Below are positions 24,919-34,210 of a DNA stretch of 64,000 bases, one piece after another; the stretch's first letter is position 1; each line of letters starts with the position of its first letter. Position numbers and translations under genes: made by a program. The stretch covers positions 2,232,001 through 2,296,000 of the forward strand of contig NZ_JABCNG010000001.1 in NCBI RefSeq assembly GCF_012932495.1, given 5' to 3'. The stretch is from Novosphingobium sp. SG919. Its GTDB lineage: Bacteria > Pseudomonadota > Alphaproteobacteria > Sphingomonadales > Sphingomonadaceae. A model generated the notes under the pieces. The model did no database searches. It saw nothing but the letters and a program-made list of their open reading frames with translations, and had not been told where the DNA came from.

Positions 24919-25838
24919 GGCCGTGCCTTCCTGGCCAGCGCCATGATTGTCACGCGTTGCGCCGATTTGCGATCGCCCAGCCGCAATTCGGCGCGGTCGA
25001 ACAGGCGATCGACGACCAGGAAGCGACCGGCCACGCGGTAGTTGACGAGTTCGAGCTGCCCCCCTGTGCCGGTGACGAACAGCGGCGGCAGGGTGCTCGC
25101 CGCAATGTCATCGGGGAACCCGATGTAGACCCGCTGGCCGTCGTCGAAGACACGAGCGGGTCGCCAACGCGGCCGGTCCCCACCGATGCTGTAGCGGAAA
25201 TCGAGTGCGCTCGGATCGATGCCCGCCGCGACCGGCGCGGCTCGCTGCGCGGCCTCGGCGCGGACGCGCAGGGCCACGAGCTCATCCTCGGGATAAGTCC
25301 ACGACACCGCAGCGAGCCAGGTCGACGGTGTCGCGCGCAACTCGAGATAATAGGTGCGCCGATCGGTGTTGATCACCAGGTTGGTGGCAATGTCGTTGCG
25401 GATCGGCTTGACCAGAATGTGCACCCGCTGGGCCGACCCAGTGCCGCTGTTGGTATCGCCGATCAGCCAGCGCACGGTGTCGCCGGCCGCGACCGGACCA
25501 GTACCCACCAGACGCTCGCCGTCCTGCAGAGCAATATCGGTCACGTGACCGGGACTGGCGTAGACCTGGTAAAGCGCGCCTGCAGCAAACGCATAGCGCT
25601 GGATGGCATTGGCAAAGCCCTGTGGGTCGGGCTCGACGCGCGCCGCGCCGTTGGCTTGGGCGACGCGCGCGGCTGCAACTGGGCGCGACGCAACGCCATG
25701 ATCCGCCGCGGCCACGCTCGCCGCCAGGCTCGCAGCGCCGAGCGGGGCGATCGCCAGCAGCAGCAGCAATGGCGCGATCAGGCACCTGCGCAAACGCATG
25801 GAACAGGCAGGCCAGACAACGACATTCGGACAGTTCAT
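24915..25838 (-). CDS. trbG: Conjugal transfer protein TrbG (VirB9-like)
   Basis: Outer-membrane-complex protein of 307 residues. A signal region includes LRRCLIAPLLLLLAIAPLGA. The VirB9-type domain shows HVTDIALQDGERLVGTGPVA, DTVRWLIGD, RVHILVKP and TNLVINTDRRTYYLELR. The start at 25838 overlaps the trbF stop by 4 bases; an internal ATG 13 codons on is an alternative. Confidence 0.92.
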   Translation of the reverse strand: MNCPNVVVWPACSMRLRRCLIAPLLLLLAIAPLGAASLAASVAAADHGVASRPVAAARVAQANGAARVEPDPQGFANAIQRYAFAAGALYQVYASPGHVTDIALQDGERLVGTGPVAAGDTVRWLIGDTNSGTGSAQRVHILVKPIRNDIATNLVINTDRRTYYLELRATPSTWLAAVSWTYPEDELVALRVRAEAAQRAAPVAAGIDPSALDFRYSIGGDRPRWRPARVFDDGQRVYIGFPDDIAASTLPPLFVTGTGGQLELVNYRVAGRFLVVDRLFDRAELRLGDRKSAQRVTIMALARKARP

Positions 25839-26518
25839 GGCGTTAGCTCCCTCGACCAGTTGATAGCGGTGATGAATATCCCCAGCGGGTTCTTGAGCAG
25901 CCTGTCGGCCGTCCGCGGCGCCTGGACCGTGACGGTCAGGATCGCGCTCCACTGCTCGGTCTGCGCAAGCGTACCATCGCGGTAATGGCGCTCGCGCCAG
26001 GCGATGCGGAAGCTGTCGGGGGATGCCCGCACCACGCTGGTCACGTCGACCGCGACCTGCTCCTGGCCGATCCGCGCAAAGGGATCGTTGCTGCGCGCGT
26101 CGGCACCGAGCGCCTGGCCGCCGCTGTCGCTCACGAAATCATAGGCGCGCAACCAGTTCTGTCGCACCACCACCGGATCGGCCGAAAGGCTGCGCACATC
26201 CTCGATGAAGCGGGCGAGCTGGTAGGCGATCTGCGGATCGGTCGGCCGGTAGCCGGCCGCGGCGGGTGCCACCGCACGGACCTCGCCGAGCCGGTCCACT
26301 TCGACGACCCATGGCACGATCGTGCCGCGTGCGCCCTGCCAGATCAGGCCACCTGCGAGCAAGCCGGACAGGCCGAGCGCGGCAAGGCAGGCGCAGCGCC
26401 AGTTGCGGGCCTGGACACGGGCTGCGCCAATCCGCTCGTCCCAGACCTGGGCGGCGCGCTGGTAGGGCGTTACCGGTTCGGGGGTCGTCGCGTAGCGGAT
26501 CGAGGAACGCCGGAACAT
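25835..26518 (-). CDS. trbF: Conjugal transfer protein TrbF (VirB8-like)
   Basis: Inner-membrane assembly factor of 227 residues. The N-terminus has TPYQRAAQVWDERIGAARVQ, a membrane helix at about 42-62 and a VirB8/TrbF periplasmic domain (PWVVEVDRLGEVRAV, ALGADARSNDPFARIGQEQV, RIAWRERHY). It ends in the characteristic NPLGIFITAINWSRELTP, which is near-invariant in TrbF. Confidence 0.94.
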   Translation of the reverse strand: MFRRSSIRYATTPEPVTPYQRAAQVWDERIGAARVQARNWRCACLAALGLSGLLAGGLIWQGARGTIVPWVVEVDRLGEVRAVAPAAAGYRPTDPQIAYQLARFIEDVRSLSADPVVVRQNWLRAYDFVSDSGGQALGADARSNDPFARIGQEQVAVDVTSVVRASPDSFRIAWRERHYRDGTLAQTEQWSAILTVTVQAPRTADRLLKNPLGIFITAINWSRELTP

Positions 26519-26521
26519 GGA

Positions 26522-27787
26522 TCAATCGTCCTTCTGCGAAGTGTCGATACTGGTGCCAGCGCCCTGGCTGTCGCCACTGCGCAGCGTGTGGGCGGCCATC
26601 ATCGCGCCCTGGCCGAGTGCCTGGCGTCGGCGCAGCGCGCGGGCCCAGGCAGGCGGGCTGCCTGGCGCGGCGGAGTCGACAGCGGCGTGGCCAGCGGAAG
26701 AGGCGCTACGGCCGCCTTCGCTCGACCCGACGCCGGTCTTGCGCAGCGGCGCCGTGGCGGCGCGGGCTGCCGTGCTGCCAACCTGGCCAAGCCCATGCAC
26801 GATGCCCGCCAAGCCGGCGTGCCCGGCGGCGCCCTCCCGGTAGGCGGCGCCGGCGGCGCTCGCGCCGCGCAGCGCGCCCCCGGCTGCGGCTGCCGCCGCG
26901 CTGCCGGCAAGTCCCACCGCGGCGGCACCGCCCGCAGCAAGGCCGCCGGCTCCGAGCACGGTGGCCGCTGTCGCGCCGGCGCCGAGCTGGGGGCCGCCCG
27001 ACACCAGCCCACTGGCGATGCCTGGGCCGAAGATTGCCAGCGCCAGGAGAGTCAGGCTGGCCAGCACCAGTGTCATGGCATCCTCGAGCGTCGGCGTGCC
27101 TTGGATCGCGGCGGTAAACTCGCCGAAGATGGTCGAGCCGATCCCGACGATGACCGCCAGGACCAGCACCTTGATGCCGGCAGCCGCGACATTGCCGAGC
27201 ACGCGTTCGGCCAGGAACGCGGTCTTGCCGAACAGCCCGAACGGCACGAGCACGAAACCGGCCAGCGTGCTGAGCTTGAATTCGACGAGCGTCACGAACA
27301 GCTGGATCGCCAGAACGAAGAAGGCGAGCACCACCAGGACCCAGCAACCGAGCAGGATGACGATCTGCACGAAGTTCTCGAAGAAGCTGACATAGCCCAT
27401 GAGGTCGGCAATCGCCTGGAGCAGCGGGCGGCCGGCGTCCAGCCCGACCTGGGCGATGCGGCCAGGCTGGAGCAGTTGCGCCGTGGTCGTGGCCGTGCCG
27501 CTGGCCTTGAGGCCCAGTCCGGCGAAACTTTCGAAGACCACGCGCGCGAGCATGTTCCAGTTGCCGATGAGCCAGGCAAACACACCGACAAACAGGGTCT
27601 TGCGGAACAGGCGGGCGAGAATGTCCTCGTGCTCGCCCCAGGCCCAGAACAGCGCGGCAAGCGTGACGTCGATCGCCACCAAGGTACTGGCGATGAATGC
27701 GACATCGCCATGGAGCAGGCCAAAGCCACTATCGATATAACGCGAGAAAACCGCCAGAAAGCGATCGATAACGCCGGTGCCGTTCAT
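26522..27787 (-). CDS. trbL: Conjugal transfer protein TrbL (VirB6-like)
   Basis: Polytopic inner-membrane protein of 421 residues. Several hydrophobic helices fill residues 1-250 (from NGTGVIDRFLAVFSRYIDSG onward). The C-terminal 170 residues are Ala/Gly-rich and low in complexity, as is common in TrbL. It starts 1 bp after trbK ends and precedes trbF. Confidence 0.9.
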   Translation of the reverse strand: MNGTGVIDRFLAVFSRYIDSGFGLLHGDVAFIASTLVAIDVTLAALFWAWGEHEDILARLFRKTLFVGVFAWLIGNWNMLARVVFESFAGLGLKASGTATTTAQLLQPGRIAQVGLDAGRPLLQAIADLMGYVSFFENFVQIVILLGCWVLVVLAFFVLAIQLFVTLVEFKLSTLAGFVLVPFGLFGKTAFLAERVLGNVAAAGIKVLVLAVIVGIGSTIFGEFTAAIQGTPTLEDAMTLVLASLTLLALAIFGPGIASGLVSGGPQLGAGATAATVLGAGGLAAGGAAAVGLAGSAAAAAAGGALRGASAAGAAYREGAAGHAGLAGIVHGLGQVGSTAARAATAPLRKTGVGSSEGGRSASSAGHAAVDSAAPGSPPAWARALRRRQALGQGAMMAAHTLRSGDSQGAGTSIDTSQKDD

Positions 27788-27788
27788 C

Positions 27789-28118
27789 TCACCAGTCCTC
27801 CTTCACCGGCAACGGGTCGGCGGCCGGCCCTGCCCCGGCGACCTGCCGCGTCGGCAGGCCAAAGAAGCGACGACGCCGTGCGTCCCACCGGGCCGCGCAC
27901 GACGCCATGGCCGGATCGTTGACCGCAATCGTCGCGCAGCGCCGAGCAAGCGTATCGCCGGCCAGCGGCGCAGCGACTGCGGGCCGCGTGTCCAGCAGGG
28001 TCACAGCATCGTCCCTGTGCGGTGCCGGCAAGAGCAGCGCAAGCAGCGCCACTAACCCGGCCAGGCCGAGAAAGGCGAGCAGCAGGACGCGTGGCGTGCG
28101 GGTGCGACGCATGACCAT
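27789..28118 (-). CDS. Putative entry-exclusion protein TrbK-alt
   Basis: A 109-residue protein with an N-terminal membrane helix (TPRVLLLAFLGLAGLVALLALLLP) and a short periplasmic part with two Cys (RRCATIAVNDPAMASCAARW) and RRRFFGL. This matches the TrbK-alt type found between trbJ and trbL, which is thought to block redundant transfer. ATG 28118 follows the trbJ stop directly; ATG 28112 is an alternative start. Confidence 0.85.
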   Translation of the reverse strand: MVMRRTRTPRVLLLAFLGLAGLVALLALLLPAPHRDDAVTLLDTRPAVAAPLAGDTLARRCATIAVNDPAMASCAARWDARRRRFFGLPTRQVAGAGPAADPLPVKEDW

Positions 28119-28874
28119 TTACTCGTGAAACAGCGTCACCGGGTCGGCGACATAGCCGCTCCCCGGAGAAAGGAAGCGACGCAGCTGCTCGCGCGCCTGG
28201 GTCTTGGCCGCTGCGGCCCCAGCCGCGTCAAGCGTCTGCGCCCGCCCCTGGGCAGCGATCGTCGCCGCAAGATCGGCGAGCTGCTGCGACTGAACCGCGA
28301 GGATCTGGTTGCCGGCCTCGATCGCCTGGAGCGCTCCTGTGGCGTCCTGGCTTGCCTGCATCAGGCTGGTGAGCGACTGGCGCGTCGTGTCGAGATGGCC
28401 GACCGTCAAGGCCTGGATCTTGAGCGCATCCTCGAATGCCGCGACACTGTCCTGCCAGCGGCTCTGGGCACCGGCAACCAGCGCCTGGTCGGACGCTGAC
28501 AGGTCGATCGCGCGATAGCGGGCGGCAAAACCCGACTGGACCGTATCGACATTGTAGCTCAGGCGCTGCGCCTGCCGCAGCAACTGCCGCGTCTGATCGA
28601 GTTGCTGCTCAATCGGCGCGACCAGCGAGAGCGGCAGGCTGGCAAGGTTGCGCGCCTCGTTGAGCAGCGACTGGGTCTGGTTCTCGATCTGGCGCAGCTG
28701 GTTGTTGACCTGCTGCAAGGCGCGTGCGGCCGTCAGGACGTTCTGCGCGTAGTTTGACGGGTCGTAGACGATGCCGCCGAACTGGGCCTTAGCCGGCGCG
28801 GGCAGGACGGCCAGCAGGCTGGCTCCCAGCAAAGCGGCGATCGCGCGCGGTGCGCGCAAGGGGCTAACGCTCAT
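28119..28874 (-). CDS. trbJ: Conjugal transfer protein TrbJ (VirB5-like)
   Basis: Periplasmic or pilus-tip protein of 251 residues with signal peptide (cut after APAKA). The TrbJ signature GGIVYDPSNYAQNVLTAARA is followed by long coiled-coil helices (QQVNNQLRQIENQTQSLLNE). The start overlaps the trbE stop by 4 bases; the longer open frame upstream lies within trbE. Confidence 0.93.
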   Translation of the reverse strand: MSVSPLRAPRAIAALLGASLLAVLPAPAKAQFGGIVYDPSNYAQNVLTAARALQQVNNQLRQIENQTQSLLNEARNLASLPLSLVAPIEQQLDQTRQLLRQAQRLSYNVDTVQSGFAARYRAIDLSASDQALVAGAQSRWQDSVAAFEDALKIQALTVGHLDTTRQSLTSLMQASQDATGALQAIEAGNQILAVQSQQLADLAATIAAQGRAQTLDAAGAAAAKTQAREQLRRFLSPGSGYVADPVTLFHE

Positions 28875-31351
28875 GGCCGCACGTCCTCCGCGTCGAGTGG
28901 CAGGGTTTCGGGGAGCAGATCGGCGGCCCAGTCGAGACCGCGGGCGCGCAGCCAGGCGAGCGCGAAAGGCGTGCCCGCCCCGCCCGCGGCCAGCATGGTG
29001 ATCGCCTGCTGATCGCGCGGCCCACCGGCTGCGGCAAAAGCCAGGGCAATCTCGCCCAGGCCGAGTTCGAACAGGCGGTTGCCGCTGCGGGACTGGCAGT
29101 AGTAGTCGCGCTTCGGGGTGGCTTCGCCCAGGATCGCGATCTGGCGATCGTTGAGACCGAAGCGGCGGTAGAGCCCCAGGATCTGCGGCTCGCGGGCGCG
29201 GGCATTGGGCAGGAACAACCGCGTCGGGCAACTTTCGATGATCGGCGGCGCAATCGCCGATCTGGCGATATCGGCGAGGCTCTGCGTGGCGAAGACCACG
29301 CAGGCGTTCTTCTTGCGCAGAGTCTTGAGCCAGGTGCGCAGCTGGGTGGCAAAGGCAGGACTGTCGAGCGCCAGCCAGCCTTCATCGATCAGGATCAGCG
29401 TGGGCGCGCCGTCGAGACGGCGGTCGATGCAGTGGAAGAGGTAGGCAAGGACCGCCGGGGCCGCAGGCGATCCGGCGAGACCCTCGGTTTCGAAAGACTG
29501 GAACGTGGCCGCGCCCAGGTCCTCGTACTCGGCATCGAGCAGGGTGCCGAACGCGCCGCCCAGGCACCAGGGCGCGAGCGCCTGCTTGAGGTCCTGGCGC
29601 TGGAGCAGGATGGCCAGCCCGGTGAGCGTGCGTTCGACAAGCGGAGCGGAAGCGAGCGAGACCAGCGCGCTCCAGACATGGGCCTTGATCACAGGATCGA
29701 CGACAATCCCCTCGCCCGTCAGGATGGCCAGCAACCAATCGAGCGCCCAGGCGCGCTCTGCAGCATCGTCGACCCGCGCCAGTGGCTGCAGCGCAAGCCC
29801 GGGTCGCTGGGCGGGCCTCGTGCCGTCGGCGCCAGTCAGGGCATTGCCCGCTACGGTCTGGCCCAGATCCTGCCAGGTCCCGCCGCAGGCCAGGGTCGTC
29901 GCGCGGATCGCTCCGCCAAAATCGAACGCGAAGATCCGCGCGTCAGGATAGCGGCGAAACTGCATGGCCATGAACGCCAGCAGCACCGACTTGCCCGCGC
30001 CGGTCGGTCCGATGACCAGGCAATGGCCGACATCGCCGACATGCAGCGCAAAGCGGAATGGTGTCGTGCCATCGGTGCGGGCATGGAACAGCGGCGCGGC
30101 ATGCCAGTGTGGATCTTCATCGGGCCCGGCCCAGACGGCCGACAGCGGGATCATGTGGGCGAGGTTGAGCGTCGAGACCGGCGGCTGGCGGACATTCGCA
30201 TAGACATGGCCGGGCAGCGTGCCGAGCCAGGCCTCGAGCGCGTTCATCGTCTCGCTGATCACGGTGAAATCGCGGCCCTGCAGCACTTTCTCGACCTGCC
30301 GCAGCTTTTCTGTGGCAAGCGCGGGATCCTCGTCCCAGACCACGACGGTGGCCGTGACATAGGCGGTGCCAGCATGATCGGCACCGAGTTCCTGCAACGC
30401 CAGGTCGGCATCCTGCGCCTTGTTGGCGGCATCGTTGTCGACCAGGACAGCCGCCTCGTTGGTCATGATTTCCTTGACGATTGCGGCCAGCGACTTGCGC
30501 TTGGCAAACCACTGGCGGCGAATGCGGGAGAGCAGGCGCGTGGCGTCGGTCTTGTCGAGCATGATCGCACGGGTCACCCAGCGATAGGCGAAGGCCAGGC
30601 GATTGAGCTCGTCGAGAATGCCGGGAAAGGTCGCCGACGGAAATCCGATCACCGTCAGCGTGCGCAAGTGCGCTGCGCCGAGGCGCGGCGCGAGGCCGCC
30701 AACCAGCGGCTCGTCGGCGAGCAGCGCATCGAGATAGGTCGGGGTTTCCGGGACGCGCACGCCGTGGCGTCGGGTCGAGACGCAGGCATGGAGGTAGCGC
30801 AGCGTGGCCGCATCGTCGAGCCAGGCCACTTCGGGCAGGAAGCCCTCGACCAGGCGCAGCAGGCGCTCAGACCGATCGGCAAAACCACGCAGCCAGTCGC
30901 GGGCATCGCTGCGCTGCCGCGCGCGGCCTTCGAACAGCCAGTTCTCGGCCCGCGCGGTGTCCTCGGCCGGCGGCAGCCAGGTCAGCGTCAGGTAATAGCG
31001 GCTTTCGAAGTGGGCGCCGTCCTCGGCAAACTGGGCCGCACGCTCGCGCTCGACCAGGGCCGAGACGGGATCGGGAAAGGCATCTTCGGGATAGCCGCGC
31101 GCCGGATCGCGGGCGGCCTCGACGAAAATCGCCCAGCCCGAACCCAGGCGGCGCAGCGCGGCATTGAGCCGGGCGGTGACCGCGACGAGTTCGCCCGGCG
31201 TGGCGGAATCGAGATCCGGCCCGCGGAAGCGCGCCGTGCGCTGGAAACTGCCGTCCTTGTTGAGCACGATGCCCGGTGCGACCAGCGCGGCCCACGGCAG
31301 GAAGTCGGCAAGGCGGCTGGCACCCGGGCGATATTCACGCAGCGACATCAT
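28871..31351 (-). CDS. trbE: Conjugal transfer ATPase TrbE (VirB4-like)
   Basis: The 826-residue ATPase powering the mating-pair apparatus. The N-terminus MMSLREYRPGASRLADFLPW is typical. Walker A is GPTGAGKS in CLVIGPTGAGKSVLLAF and Walker B is LILIDEGWLAL. Start at ATG 31351 or 31348, after GAGG. Confidence 0.95.
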   Translation of the reverse strand: MMSLREYRPGASRLADFLPWAALVAPGIVLNKDGSFQRTARFRGPDLDSATPGELVAVTARLNAALRRLGSGWAIFVEAARDPARGYPEDAFPDPVSALVERERAAQFAEDGAHFESRYYLTLTWLPPAEDTARAENWLFEGRARQRSDARDWLRGFADRSERLLRLVEGFLPEVAWLDDAATLRYLHACVSTRRHGVRVPETPTYLDALLADEPLVGGLAPRLGAAHLRTLTVIGFPSATFPGILDELNRLAFAYRWVTRAIMLDKTDATRLLSRIRRQWFAKRKSLAAIVKEIMTNEAAVLVDNDAANKAQDADLALQELGADHAGTAYVTATVVVWDEDPALATEKLRQVEKVLQGRDFTVISETMNALEAWLGTLPGHVYANVRQPPVSTLNLAHMIPLSAVWAGPDEDPHWHAAPLFHARTDGTTPFRFALHVGDVGHCLVIGPTGAGKSVLLAFMAMQFRRYPDARIFAFDFGGAIRATTLACGGTWQDLGQTVAGNALTGADGTRPAQRPGLALQPLARVDDAAERAWALDWLLAILTGEGIVVDPVIKAHVWSALVSLASAPLVERTLTGLAILLQRQDLKQALAPWCLGGAFGTLLDAEYEDLGAATFQSFETEGLAGSPAAPAVLAYLFHCIDRRLDGAPTLILIDEGWLALDSPAFATQLRTWLKTLRKKNACVVFATQSLADIARSAIAPPIIESCPTRLFLPNARAREPQILGLYRRFGLNDRQIAILGEATPKRDYYCQSRSGNRLFELGLGEIALAFAAAGGPRDQQAITMLAAGGAGTPFALAWLRARGLDWAADLLPETLPLDAEDVRP

Positions 31352-31358
31352 GACGGCC

Positions 31359-31640
31359 TCACACCGCAAAATAGGCTGGAAAGCGAAGATGCCGGCGCGC
31401 CACTTCGACGAACTGGGGATCGCGGCGCCCGGCCCAGACGCCAAGTCCATGGCCCACGCCGAGCAGGGCGAGGCCGACCAGCCACAGCCGCAAGCCCAGC
31501 CCCACTGCGCCGGCCAGCGTAGCGTTGATGATTGCCAGGCCGCGCGGCGCGCCGGCCAGCAGGATCGGCTCCACCAGGGCGCGATGCACCGGCACGGCAA
31601 AGCCTGGCACGATCGTCGGATCGGAAGTGTCCTCGCTCAC
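31359..31640 (-). CDS. trbD: Conjugal transfer protein TrbD (VirB3-like)
   Basis: A 93-residue membrane protein. It begins VSEDTSDPTIVPGFAVPVHR from a GTG that overlaps the trbC stop (GTGA). ALVEPILLAGAPRGLAIINA is the TrbD signature; two hydrophobic helices follow. It is normally required with TrbE. Confidence 0.9.
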   Translation of the reverse strand: MSEDTSDPTIVPGFAVPVHRALVEPILLAGAPRGLAIINATLAGAVGLGLRLWLVGLALLGVGHGLGVWAGRRDPQFVEVARRHLRFPAYFAV

Positions 31641-31969
31641 AGCACGGCCCCGCCGCCGAACGAAAAGAACGAGAGGAAGAAGGACGAAGCCGCAAAGGCG
31701 ATCGAAAGGCCGAAGACGATCTGGATCAGGCGCCGGAAGCCGCCCGAGGTATCGCCGAACGCCAGCGACAGCCCGGCAGCAATGATGATAATCACCGCGA
31801 TGATCTTGGCGACCGGCCCCTGGATCGATTCCAGGATCGACTGCAGGGGCGCCTCCCACGGCATCGAAGCACCCGAGGCATGGGCCGTGCCCGCCGAGAC
31901 CATCAGAGCGGCAGGGAAAGCCGGCGACACGAGGCAGCGCCGGGGAGAAAAGCGGCAACGGACATTCAT
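31637..31969 (-). CDS. trbC: Conjugal transfer pilin TrbC (VirB2-like)
   Basis: A 110-residue prepilin. A signal sequence ends near GTAHASG; the mature part has two hydrophobic helices (IIAVIIIIAAGLSLAFGDTSGG and LIQIVFGLSIAFAASSFFL). The LAFGDTSGGFRRL turn is typical of TrbC. It overlaps trbB and trbD. Confidence 0.92.
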   Translation of the reverse strand: MNVRCRFSPRRCLVSPAFPAALMVSAGTAHASGASMPWEAPLQSILESIQGPVAKIIAVIIIIAAGLSLAFGDTSGGFRRLIQIVFGLSIAFAASSFFLSFFSFGGGAVL

Positions 31970-32997
31970 GGCAAAGTTCCTTCAGGCGGGATGGAAGCGG
32001 GACGCGCCGCAGTCGCAGCCAGCGGGGTGAGCTCGTAATCGCCGTTTGCCGCCTGGCCGCTGACCGCGACCAGTTCGGCCAGGCGACGGGCCGGCCCGTC
32101 GCGGACCAGCACCGCGATGACATCGATGGTTTGCGCAATCAGCGCGCGGGGCACGGCCACGACGCGTTCCTGGATGAGCTGCTCGAGGCGGCGCAGCGCC
32201 CCCAGCGCGGATCCTGCATGGATCGTACCGATGCCGCCAGGATGACCCGTGCCCCAGGCCTTGACGAGATCAAGCGCTTCGCCGCCGCGCACTTCGCCGA
32301 TGGGGATGCGATCGGGCCGCAGGCGCAGGGCCGATCGGACGAGATCGGACAGCGTGGCGATGCCATCGCCGGTGCGCAGCGCAACGAGATTGGGCGCGGC
32401 GCATTGCAGTTCGCGGGTGTCCTCGATCAGCACGACGCGGTCGGGCAGGCGCGCCACTTCGGCGAGCAGGGCATTGACCAGCGTGGTCTTGCCGCTGGAC
32501 GTGCCACCCGCAACGAGAATATTGGCGCGCGACGCAACCGCAGCACGCAGCGCCTCGGCCTGTTCGGCCTGGCAGATGCCGGCAGCGACATAATCGCCCA
32601 GCGTATAGACCGCGCTGGCCGGTTTGCGGATGGCAAAGCTCGGCGCGGTCACCACCGGCGGGAGCAGGCCTTCGAAGCGCGCGCCACTATCGGGCAGTTC
32701 CGCCGAAACCCGCGGCGCCCGGCCATGGACTTCGGCGCCGACATGATGGGCGACCAGCCGGACAATACGCTCGGCATCTGCGGCCGACAGGCTGTCGGTG
32801 GTCGCGCAGAGCCCCCCGCCAAGCCGATCGAGCCACAGCCGGCCATCGGGATTGAGCATGACTTCGATGACGGCCGGATCGTCGAGCCAGGCACAGATGC
32901 ACGGACCGAGCGCCGTGCGCAGCATGCGCGCGCCGCGCGCTTCACCCAAAGCACGGTCGGGAGAGAGGCCGCATGACAGAAGCGATGGACTGGACAT
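31966..32997 (-). CDS. trbB: Conjugal transfer ATPase TrbB (VirB11-like)
   Basis: Hexameric secretion ATPase of 343 residues. Walker A is GGTSSGKTT (164-172), the Asp box [11 protein letters not shown] follows, then the Walker B region [19 protein letters not shown] and the His box [21 protein letters not shown]. It is the first gene of the block. traG, relaxase or integrase genes that often precede it are not here; the next gene upstream is unrelated. Confidence 0.95.
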   Translation of the reverse strand: MSSPSLLSCGLSPDRALGEARGARMLRTALGPCICAWLDDPAVIEVMLNPDGRLWLDRLGGGLCATTDSLSAADAERIVRLVAHHVGAEVHGRAPRVSAELPDSGARFEGLLPPVVTAPSFAIRKPASAVYTLGDYVAAGICQAEQAEALRAAVASRANILVAGGTSSGKTTLVNALLAEVARLPDRVVLIEDTRELQCAAPNLVALRTGDGIATLSDLVRSALRLRPDRIPIGEVRGGEALDLVKAWGTGHPGGIGTIHAGSALGALRRLEQLIQERVVAVPRALIAQTIDVIAVLVRDGPARRLAELVAVSGQAANGDYELTPLAATAARPASIPPEGTLP

Positions 32998-33223
32998 CAG
33001 GAGCCTTGCTCAACCCGCGCAGCAGGATGCCGGCGCGGCAAGGCCTCTCAACAAGACCGCAAATCCGCCAAACTCAATAACTACTTGATCTCGGCGCAGG
33101 CTGGCGTGCAATCGGCCAACTTTGCGCATTTCCCTGCCGCACGCCGTGACGCCGAGGCGGAACCACAGGGCAGGAGCCGCGCCGGCGACCTCATCGCAAT
33201 CCATGGACGAGCAACCAAGCACG

Positions 33224-33249
33224 CAGCGCTGCGTGCTATCGCAGCGCTG
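33224..33249. repeat. 10-bp inverted repeat upstream of the S1/P1 nuclease gene
   Basis: CAGCGCTGCG and its perfect complement, spaced 6 bp. Each arm contains the palindrome CAGCGCTG, so the site is also a repeated palindrome. It lies 63 bp upstream of the nuclease ATG in the otherwise featureless gap 32998-33311. It could be an operator or a stem of a decayed terminator. Confidence 0.4.
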
Positions 33250-33311
33250 TTGTCGCGAGCCCGGCGCCGGGCTATCGGCGCGCGATCGCAATCTCCTTGG
33301 AGAACAGACGC

Positions 33312-34097
33312 ATGCGCCGATCCCTGATCGTTGTCCTCTCGCTGTTACTGGCGTCACCCGCCCACGCCTGGGGGCCTGAAGGCCATCGCATCACCGGCGC
33401 GATCGCCGATGCCAACCTGAGCGGCCTGGCGCGCGCGCAAGTCCACCTCTTGCTCGGCTCGGAAGACCTGGCCCAGGCGGCAACCTGGCCCGACGAGATG
33501 AAATCCGATCCCGATCCGTTCTGGCAGAAGCAGGCCAGCCCGTGGCACTATGTCACGGTCAAGGGGGACGACTATGTCGCCAGCGACGCCCCGCCCGAAG
33601 GCGATGCGATGACCGCTCTCACTCGCTTTACCGCGACGCTGCGCGACCCGAAAGCGCCGCTTGAGCAGCGACGACTGGCCCTGCGCTTCATTGTCCATAT
33701 CATCGGCGACCTGCATCAACCACTGCACGCCGGTGCCGGTACCGACCGCGGCGGCAATACCGTCCAGGTCACCTGGTTCGGCAAGCCGACCAACCTCCAC
33801 AGCGTGTGGGACTCGGCATTGATCGAGCAGCAGGGCCTGTCCTATTCCGAATATGCTGGCTGGCTCGCCCGCGCGATCACCCCGGCCCAGATCGTCGCCT
33901 GGAACCAGCGCGATCCGCACGTCTGGATCCGCGAGAGCGTGGCCCTGCGCAAGACCATCTACCCCACGGACCCGGCGCTGTCGTGGAGCTACGCCTACCA
34001 GCACCGCGCCGATGTCGAAAACCGTCTCAAGCAGGCGGGCGTACGCATTGCCGCCTATCTCAATACCGTACTCGATCCAGTGGCCACGGAACCCTGA
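33312..34097 (+). CDS. S1/P1 family nuclease, exported
   Basis: Zinc-dependent single-strand nuclease of 261 residues. A signal peptide is cut at AHA|W, leaving Trp as first mature residue, which is a zinc ligand in this family. AWGPEGHRITGAIAD, ATWPDEMK, SPWHYV, HIIGDLHQPLHAG and HSVWDSALIE supply the rest of the tri-zinc site. GGAG precedes the ATG at 33312. It acts in periplasm or medium, probably to scavenge nucleotides. Confidence 0.92.
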   Translation: MRRSLIVVLSLLLASPAHAWGPEGHRITGAIADANLSGLARAQVHLLLGSEDLAQAATWPDEMKSDPDPFWQKQASPWHYVTVKGDDYVASDAPPEGDAMTALTRFTATLRDPKAPLEQRRLALRFIVHIIGDLHQPLHAGAGTDRGGNTVQVTWFGKPTNLHSVWDSALIEQQGLSYSEYAGWLARAITPAQIVAWNQRDPHVWIRESVALRKTIYPTDPALSWSYAYQHRADVENRLKQAGVRIAAYLNTVLDPVATEP

Positions 34098-34210
34098 AGG
34101 AACAGCAGGTTCCAGCCGGTGGCCCGATGGATTTTTTGCACCATCGCGTGAAGCCAAAGCATGGCTTGCGCGTTCGGGCACAGGACAGCAGCCAACAGCA
34201 GGAACAGCCT

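Noticed and set aside
25985-27922. 645-codon plus-strand frame opposite trbF/L/K
   Set aside because: Trb proteins on the minus strand are clear and coupled.
29432-31522. 696-codon plus-strand frame opposite trbE
   Set aside because: TrbE Walker motifs and signature N-terminus are on the minus strand.
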